A stretch of DNA of 64,000 nt, taken from assembly GCF_028009165.1 (NCBI RefSeq), contig NC_079244.1:496001-560000 (forward strand), given 5' to 3'. The notes beneath the pieces are model-generated. The model saw only the letters and a program-made list of their open reading frames with translations. It was not told where the DNA came from and did no database searches. The position numbers and the translations under genes were made by a program. Shown here in pieces: positions 58,301 through 64,000 of the stretch (its first letter is position 1; the number at the start of each line of letters is the position of its first letter). Origin of the DNA: Akanthomyces muscarius (taxonomy: Eukaryota > Ascomycota > Sordariomycetes > Hypocreales > Cordycipitaceae).

Positions 58301-59603
58301 ACAGGAAGACAGACGTCAAACTCTCAGATGCCTTGTATGAACCTTCAGAGAGGGCGTCTGACAGGGGGCCAAGGCCGCCTGACGCTACCAGGAGCGGAGG
58401 GTCTCTGACAAGAATCTCGGCCAACGTTTCGATGCAAATGGGGCGGAGACGATCTACGTTCTGATCGATAGCTGGAACAGTCGCACGGCGATCGTCGCCT
58501 TGCTCAGCGACAGCGACGATGGTTCTGACAACAGCTCTTGATATCTCCTTGACGCCGTCCTTGACATCGAGAAACGCTCTGACGAATTTAAGAGCCTGCT
58601 CACGCTCAACGTCAGCCTTGCGGTAGTTGTTGAGCGAGCGGACGACTAGAAAATCCGTGTTGAGGTCTCGGATTTTCTTGAGCGAAGCCAAATCGGAAAT
58701 GGCATATCGTGTGACCCGGTAACCAGCTGCCACCACTTCTCGACTTTCACTGAGAAGCATCATTTGCATGCGCATGCCAAAGATGGCCCACACCAAGTCA
58801 TACTTGATGGCGGGATGTCTCTTGAACAGGCCTACAAGTTGGTTGGCGCGGCTGACGTAGTACTCGGGCATCATGCCCTCCACCTCGAGCGCTTGCAGCA
58901 ATTCAGCCAGAGCAAACGAGGGACTCTCCGTCGTTTCGTCAATATCGGATTCGCCGGCATTGGACTTGGTAGGACTTTGGTTCGAGCGGGCACCGTTGGA
59001 CACGGAGCTATCCTGAGTCCATGTTCGTGTCGGGGTTGCGGGTCGCGTACGCTGTTGCTGTGTATCTGTTATCTTACGACGCAGTTCGCGGATTCTCAGA
59101 CTGCTGGCGCTCAGCTCAGCTTCGACTCGCTGGCGTTGGTCTTTGGTCTGTTTTGCTTTTTTGACGTTGAGGGCCTCAAGCATGTTTTCGCTGCCCTCCT
59201 TGATCTTCATCTCGCGACTGAGCTTGTCCTTGAGCTGCAGCAGCTGAAGCTCGGAGGCGTAGTCGGGCGATTCTTCCATGACCTTGTCCATGATGCCGCC
59301 AGCGTACATGGACCCGACGTCGAGCCTGCTGCCGGCGCGGCTCGACATCATCTGGCTCCGAAGCTCAGAACTGAAGCTACCAGGACCGGCGGCCGGGTTC
59401 AGACTGCTGCCGCGGGGCCCAAAGGACAGGGCCGACGTGGACAAGTTGCGCGTCGAGGCTGCATTCGCGGCGCCATTGGGCGGCTGCAGGCCAGAGGAGC
59501 CTTCGCGGTCAAAGCTGGAGCGGCCAGTCTGCGGCTGAGGGGTCTGGCCGGGCTGCTGCCCAGCACCGCCCTTTGGGCCTACATCGGAGGAATTGGCGAG
59601 CAT
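55311..59603 (-). CDS. AVO3: TORC2 subunit Avo3/Tsc11 (Rictor, S. pombe Ste20)
   Basis: One uninterrupted frame of 1430 residues. A Ser/Gly/Gln-rich N-terminus (1-100) precedes an HR1-like coiled coil (about 110-180, YASELQLLQLKDKLSREMK). The armadillo-like helical Rictor body runs from about 240 to 1290. Recognisable pieces include LAELLQALEVEGMMPEYYVSR, DLASLKKIRDLNTDFLVVRSL and the late RICTOR_V-type region around LRDKGHFDEFAATIRDHG (about 1090) and GTAFFVLGLISRSTHGLEIL (about 1160). The C-terminal ~100 residues are highly acidic and Gln/Ser-rich, probably disordered and phosphorylated. Avo3 is the essential scaffold of TORC2, which phosphorylates AGC kinases (Ypk1 type) to control actin and membrane lipids at the plasma membrane. 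Length equals yeast Avo3 (1430), and no splice signals are needed. Confidence 0.92.
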   Translation of the reverse strand: MLANSSDVGPKGGAGQQPGQTPQPQTGRSSFDREGSSGLQPPNGAANAASTRNLSTSALSFGPRGSSLNPAAGPGSFSSELRSQMMSSRAGSRLDVGSMYAGGIMDKVMEESPDYASELQLLQLKDKLSREMKIKEGSENMLEALNVKKAKQTKDQRQRVEAELSASSLRIRELRRKITDTQQQRTRPATPTRTWTQDSSVSNGARSNQSPTKSNAGESDIDETTESPSFALAELLQALEVEGMMPEYYVSRANQLVGLFKRHPAIKYDLVWAIFGMRMQMMLLSESREVVAAGYRVTRYAISDLASLKKIRDLNTDFLVVRSLNNYRKADVEREQALKFVRAFLDVKDGVKEISRAVVRTIVAVAEQGDDRRATVPAIDQNVDRLRPICIETLAEILVRDPPLLVASGGLGPLSDALSEGSYKASESLTSVFLFLLDTPQKRKYLQPSYGLDALFTAFTDPLGTNEIILKQSCRAVSVAVRSWSGIMTLSMYDFRPIRSLIYSMLLPSENVRETVLDLLFSILRIKPPAWATSFLAGRRLTTYGRVVNLKSGDGKEKPSPYMEEDGSEQNFVDHYTALILAILIKAGLLHSLLQIAQTEEDPMLKRKISLLLSEVLKLASRLLPPSWSAELQLLPELFKAATDFGNDEHFVASSIVYQISSVSKTLYRSAPSETMAGILPSSDSMVDLAALEGQPRANNALYLDDTTFRQLLIDSGVLNSSNYAKWDWEIIMKIIDGPLRNGKRLEEVVRASKWMKRIMSFYRPFKYKFAEIKNTRNTQKYVQAGCALMHSLLQSNEGVNILADSKLVRQIAECLAQCDPTSGLTAQSPLFAKDRLTDTLCNGYFAMLGVLTGDPKGLMLLERWKMFNMMYHIVDLKQRPDLIKLLLTNFDYTLQGHHRVLLAKALIAGTKDIRIYATDALRKCTLRRPAATNALGDVSDSRWAIQLLSTQLYDPEIDVCATAVKILEKACNRKTYLEYVVECRPALDHLGEIGAPLLLRFLSTSIGYHYLDGLDYISNEMDDWFLGRNDSYVSVIEASLAKSFLMDADEQGQQSTMFDEAEPGADFHDNHVPPHFYRELTRTTEGCKLLRDKGHFDEFAATIRDHGMQAEDPELITKVKGCMWAVGNVGCMELGAPFLEASDVVEQIIRIAESHQVMSLRGTAFFVLGLISRSTHGLEILSEHGWDANTTPMGNSLGYCIPTDLNKLLSLKPWNHIGASSITLPLTQRTIREPPPAQASKPPKENAEPTPLITDEEVNARIVELLVDLGSTVLYKRAVTELQKLKQRKPSAFRSIDFFKYVMGLMEWNHYRLGVRRMVIDLFDKNVMRQIVFEESDEENEEASSEDESDQSEVISKRMQKNEQQRQKVQQQPKSGKKAEEAQEEDGEGHSSGNSLNSDDNRTERQRSVSEPTEYLRTSMLPPPLNLGR

Positions 59604-61743
59604 GGCGACGGCGTCTTGCCCACCGGTTGGGACGGGGCCCGCTGGTGGGCGTGCTGCATCCGTGGATAGCTATGCCGCGGCGCTTCAAGGCTGAGGGGAG
59701 CGGGAGGAGCGGAAACCGGCCAGTCGTCGCGCGGCGTGCCACATCCGATGCAGCTCGTGGTGTAATGGTCGGAGCAGTGGTGCAGCGAACTGGCGCAATG
59801 TGTCAGCACGGAAGAGCCGCAGGTGTCGAAGTTGATGTCGAGCTGGCGGATGGAGGGCGAGGACGAGACTTGGGGAGATGGGTTGTTGGTAGCGAGTTGG
59901 AGGCAAGACTAAACGTGGCTATGCGGGGCGCAAGGCAGGCAGCCAAAAGCAAGCAGGCATGCTCCTCCAGCCTGGGAGTGTGCCTCGCCAGCTGCAAGGC
60001 CAAGAGCTGAGAAGGAAAAAAAATGGCGGATTGAATAACGACGATTTTCTTCTCTTGTCAGTGGAACGAGCTGCTCGTCATCATCTGCTCGTCAGATTTT
60101 GTTTTGCTGTTCATGAGCTGCGACCCAGGACTTGGTTGGCCGGGGCTCATACTAGGCACGGCACGGTCGAGCAACACCCACAAGTTTAAAGTTTGGGGTC
60201 TCACAGTAGCAGAACGGTTGAAGATCGCTAGCCGACAATGTACTGCTTTCGCTTGATACACTTGCAGGGAGACGCCCTGCCTTTGCCTTTACTGCGATGT
60301 GATGTGATGCCGTCCTTCAATGTGCGCCATGGACCCATCTCAGTCAGAATCCAGTGTGGAAATAAAAGTAGGCCCGCGAGATGAGATGGCATGTTGGATC
60401 GTCCGTATAAACGCTGCCTACAGGGGTTGGCGAGTCGTCTTACGCATAGTTGTCTGTTCCCTCTTTAGAGCACAAGACTGCGACTTCTTGACCATTGCAA
60501 GACTCAGCGACGTGGCCAGACTCACATGGATGGGTACAGATGTACGATTTTGACGCCTGTAATGTTCATCCGAGCATGTCTCTGCTCATGAATCCGACGC
60601 CGTCATTATGCAGCACAATAGACCAAGTAAATAGTTAATGACGGAGTCTCGAGATGGTTGTCCAATGCCGTAATCCCACGATATTAGACATGATGTCTGA
60701 TTAATTCTCCGCTACATCCATCCCTCGCTCGGCCCCGCGCGCTGCGAAGTCGTATCATTGTAACTAGAATAAAAATAAGTCGATACCACTAAGCAGCCGT
60801 TCAAGATCAGGTCAGAGCGAGCCCAGTCTAGCATGGGGTCGGCTCTCGCGTCTTCGATATCCGACCACGTCTTCCCCAAACTATGCCATGGTGGGAAAAG
60901 CGAAGAGCCGACGAGGCGGATATGCATCGCAAGTCAGAACGCGCAGAGAAGAACATGGCGTGACATGAACAAAAAGGCCATCTTGTCGCCAAAAAGCCAC
61001 GCCGTCTCGCTGGCCGTGGAGCCGGGCGGCCCTCCGCGTCCCTGGGCTTCGGCGGGCTCCGATCCCCTCTGGTGTAGGACCCAACACAGGCAACCGCGTT
61101 TCCATGCCACACGTTTGCCCCATCTTCCGCCGCTGAAAACTAACACTTTCGACTGCATATTTTCTCTTTAGCGTCGTAGTAATAGTGGGCAAGTCGGGCG
61201 GCGCTGCGCAGTAGATCTTGCTTGGAGAAGGGGGCGTGGCCGAGCGAACCAACCCATCCCCGGGGGCCATCTCCGGACTCCTCCTCCAGGGACTGCGCCG
61301 CTGCCAGTTGAATAAATAATTCGCAGGCGCCATTTTCATTCTCCTTTTCAACATTTTCATCCTAAAGCACAATATCTGAACCGCGACACTCGCAAGCCCC
61401 TTTTCTCTACCGCTTATCTATTCCAGCGCCGCCACGTTGGGAACGTTGCGACACACAGCCCACCCGCCCGGCGCCTATCTCGAGCTACGGGGACATCCGA
61501 CGACAGACAAGGTTCCCAGGGACCATCGGATCCGGCTCACCTAGCTTCATCTTTTCCCATCCCCAATAAATACAAACGAGCTCACTTCCTCATTTCTCTC
61601 TTCTCATTTTTCAAGCTTCCTCGTTCGCTTCGCTTCGCTTCGCTTCGCTTCGCTTCGCAAACCAAAACCTTGCGTCATTCATTTGCGCGTGTAGCTTAGC
61701 TCATCATCATCATCATCATCTCACCCCATCCCACAATCCAACC
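59604..61743. promoter_or_regulatory. Divergent region between AVO3 and urate oxidase
   Basis: About 2.1 kb. The left 400 bases are the AVO3 leader (GC-rich). The middle (60.0-61.2 kb) shows no gene. On the plus strand a CT-rich leader runs from about 61.35 kb to the uricase ATG and contains the TTCGC and CAT repeats listed separately. A CCAATAAATAC motif lies at about 61561-61573 and could be the core promoter. Nothing marks the uricase gene as part of a purine-degradation cluster. Confidence 0.5.
61624..61658. repeat. (TTCGC)7 pentanucleotide repeat in the uricase leader
   Basis: Seven perfect TTCGC units about 85-120 bases before the urate oxidase ATG, probably transcribed in its 5' leader. 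A (CAT)6 tract follows at 61702-61719. Such perfect short repeats vary readily between strains. Confidence 0.9.
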
Positions 61744-62707
61744 ATGCCCTCCGTCACAGCAGCCCGCTACGGCAAGGACAATGTGCGCCTCTTCAAGACG
61801 CACCGTGACCCCAAGACGGGCGTGCACACGGTGACGGAGACGGTCGTGTGCGTGCTCCTCGAGGGCGCCATTGAGACGTCGTACACGCGCGCCGACAACT
61901 CGGTCGTCGTCGCCACCGACACGATGAAGAACACCGTCTTCATCCTCGCCAAGCAGCACCCCGTCACGCCGCCAGAGCTCTTTGCCGCGACGCTCGGCGC
62001 CCACTTCGTCGCCAAGTACGCCCACATCCACGTCGCCAACATCAGCGTCGTCACCAAGCGCTGGGTGCGTATGAACGTCGACGGCAAGCCGCACCCGCAC
62101 AGCTTCGTCAAGGAGGGCGAGGAGAAGCGCAACGTCGCCGCGCGCGTGTCCCGCCGCGACGGCATCGCCATCAACAGCGGCATCTCCGACCTCACCGTCC
62201 TCAAGAGCACCGGATCCGCCTTCCACGGCTTCCTCCGCGACGACTTCACCACCCTGCCCGAGACGTGGGACCGCATCATGTCCACCGACGTCGACGCCAG
62301 CTGGGACTGGGCCGTCTTCCCCGACCTCGCCGCCGTCAAGGCCGCCGTGCCCAAGTTTGACCGCGCCCACGAGGCCGCGCGCAACATTACCTTTAAGTGG
62401 TTCGCCGAGGACAACAGCGCCAGCGTCCAGGCGACCATGTACAAAATGTCCGAGGACATTCTCAAGGCCGTCCCCGAGGTCAGCAAGGTGTACTACTCGC
62501 TGCCCAACAAGCACTACTTTGAGCTTGGTATGTTTGATTCCGAGATGCCTCCTGAGAGTTGCAAAAGCTAACATGGAAATAGACTTGAGCTGGCACAAGG
62601 GTATCAAGAACACTGGCAAGGATGCCGAAGTCTACGTCCCCCAGAGCAACCCCAACGGTCTCATCAAGGTCGAGGTCTCTCGCGATGGCCCTTCGTCCAA
62701 GCTGTAA
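61744..62707 (+). CDS. uaZ: Urate oxidase (uricase), peroxisomal
   Basis: Two exons, 61744-62527 and 62583-62707, give 302 residues, the normal length. Family motifs are all visible: ARYGKDNVR with the catalytic Lys11, TSYTRADNSVVVATDTMKN with the catalytic Thr, KPHPHSF, VLKSTGSAFHGFLRDDFTTL, ETWDRIMSTDVDASW, ASVQATMYKM with the substrate-binding Gln, and SLPNKHYFEL with the catalytic His, joined across a 55-nt intron to DLSWHKGIKNTGKDAEVY. The protein ends in SKL, a type 1 peroxisomal targeting signal. It oxidises urate to 5-hydroxyisourate in peroxisomes during purine use as a nitrogen source. Codon use is strongly C-ending, suggesting high expression. Confidence 0.97.
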
Positions 62708-63084
62708 ATTAGAACATGCGCGTGAGATGACTGTGTGGTGTTTTGTTCTTGTTTTAATCGCACTTGGCATTTGCGCTTCCCTGCGCCAGCGTTCGCGACT
62801 GGATATCGCATACTTGATACAAATTTAAGACTGTTCTCTCTCTAATAACCGACTTTTCATTGTCATGTAATGAGTGTGAATTGACTAGCATCGGCCTTAT
62901 CCAGCGTAGTAGCCATCTCATTCCGCCTTAAATATGCGAGGCACTCCCAAGGATCATGTTCAAAACAACACCAGCGCTTATATATATATATGTTATACAA
63001 ATGGTACATGATACAACAGGTTTCTCGAGCCTGAAATGTAAGCCCCGGCTGCTATGCAACTCCATACCTCCCACACTCAACCCC
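62708..63084. other. Convergent 3' regions
   Basis: AT-rich spacer between uricase and the mitochondrial ribosomal protein gene, with a TATATATATATG tract near 62979-62990. It probably contains both 3' untranslated regions. Confidence 0.5.
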
Positions 63085-63831
63085 TCATAATCTCTCCTTG
63101 TCCGTCTCGCGTATGCTCTCCACCACGGCCTCCCAGCCGCGCTCCCCGACGGGCACGCCGCCAAAGCGCACCAGGTTCTCCCTGTACGGGTGAGCGTCGC
63201 CCTCGAACGCCTTGAGGCGGGCGAGGCGCTTGTCGCGGAGCCTGTTCTTGGGCAGCATGCCGCTGACGGCCTTGCGCAGGACCTCGCTGCCGCCGTGCTT
63301 CTCCATGAGCACGTCCATGGTGACGGCGCGCAGGCTGCCCGGGCGCGTGTTGTGGCGGTAGTACGTCTTGCGCCACTTCTTGTTGCCCGTCGTGTACAGC
63401 GCCGCGCAGTTGGTCACCACGACGTAGTCGCCGCAGTCGGTCGACGGGTCAAACGTCGGCTTGTGCTTGCCCATGAGCAGCACGGCGATGCGCGAGGCCA
63501 GACGGCCGAGCGAGGGCGGCGTGATGTCGTCGGCCGGGGGGGCGGTCGCACCCGCGGGCGGGTTGGCCGGCTTCGTCGTTGTGGTTAGGGGTGTGGTTGG
63601 GGCGGTGCCCGTGGCGGCAGCGGCAGCGACAGCGGCGACGGCCTTCTTTGTGGTGAGCCCGGCATGAGGGGCTTTGGCCGATACGTGATGCCATACTCGA
63701 GAGTAGGCTAGTCGGGACTATTGAAGTGGCAGTTAGTTTTTCATTCATTTTCTTTGTATTGAATGCGTCGAGCAAGGGTCGGGCTGGCGACAGCAAGGGG
63801 ACGAACTTACCATGCCGATTGTTTGTGACAT
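63085..63831 (-). CDS. MRPL23: Mitochondrial large-subunit ribosomal protein uL13m
   Basis: Two exons on the minus strand, 63831-63811 and 63717-63085, give 217 residues. Exon 1 encodes only MSQTIGM. Splicing (GTAAGT donor, CAATAG acceptor, 93-nt intron) joins it to SRLAYSRVWHHVSA, the conserved fungal N-terminus. The L13 core follows: SLGRLASRIAVLLMGKHKPTF, DCGDYVVVTNCAALYTTG, KKWRKTYYRHNTRPGSLRAV, and VSGMLPKNRLRDKRLARLKAF. Between the N-terminal segment and the core lies an Ala/Thr/Pro-rich insertion of about 45 residues (about 23-67) that most homologues lack. The protein belongs to the mitoribosome large subunit, and targeting is presumed from the N-terminus. Confidence 0.92.
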
Positions 63832-63935
63832 GGTGCTGGACTTGGCCTCGATAAGAGGTCAATTCTGGCAATGCCTGTTATACACCAACAAAAGTTCAAC
63901 CCCAAGACAGATTTGAGAGCCTTGCGTCTGTCGTA

Positions 63936-64000
63936 ATGCCTCCGAATCGCTGGGTCGTTGAGATATCGTCGATGCTCACGAGCTTCGAAAGTTTGGCGTA
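63936..64000 (+). CDS. Possible start of a divergent gene, cut by the window edge
   Basis: An ATG at 63936 opens a frame that stays open to the window end, about 21 codons beginning MPPNRWVVEISSM. It lies only 105 bases from the uL13m start on the opposite strand, a spacing compatible with a short bidirectional promoter. The open stretch is too short to prove coding, and the product is unknown. Confidence 0.25.
   Translation, partial: MPPNRWVVEISSMLTSFESLA

Noticed and set aside
61696..62619. 307-codon frame antisense to urate oxidase
   Set aside because: Antisense shadow caused by C-ending codons. The sense frame is a textbook uricase with SKL.

Overview
This is nuclear DNA of a filamentous ascomycete, most likely a sordariomycete and probably Hypocreales. 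The evidence is GT..AG introns mostly 50-70 nt long with GTRNGT donors and CTAAC-type branch points, small cysteine-rich secreted proteins, and clear homologues of fungal housekeeping genes. No tRNA, rRNA, CRISPR array or intact transposon was seen. Exon coordinates are splice reconstructions made by eye from frame continuity and family conservation.

Layout. 1-15.9 kb is gene-dense: the 3' end of an unknown gene; a knottin-like secreted peptide; an F-box protein divergent from an adenosine deaminase-like enzyme; the mitofusin FZO1 divergent from the ESCRT-III subunit VPS2; a divergent ribosomal pair (eL32/uS9) sharing one short promoter; the U5 snRNP assembly factor AAR2; and a second cysteine-rich secreted protein. 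15.9-39.3 kb holds only one convincing gene, a Con7-type C2H2 transcription factor on the minus strand. It is flanked by about 6 kb of gene-free DNA downstream and almost 16 kb upstream. Both flanks are rich in homopolymers, microsatellites and pyrimidine-rich leader-like blocks.

39.3-64 kb returns to normal density: the DEAD-box helicase DBP2 with a long late intron, a mitochondrial alternative NADH dehydrogenase, a decayed aminoglycoside-phosphotransferase-like pseudogene, a proline-rich single-pass membrane protein, an 11-exon THI20-type thiamine fusion enzyme, the TORC2 subunit Avo3/Rictor as one long exon, peroxisomal urate oxidase, mitochondrial ribosomal protein uL13m and a possible gene start at the right edge.

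The genes do not form a pathway or biosynthetic cluster. Shared themes are mitochondria (FZO1, NDE, uL13m), RNA and ribosome function (eL32, uS9, AAR2, DBP2) and growth or development control (Avo3, Con7). The least explained features are the very large Con7 upstream region with a possible separate transcript on the opposite strand, the two secreted cysteine-rich proteins, and an unexplained coding-like stretch at about 9.2-9.8 kb. I did not find a clearly new multi-gene system.
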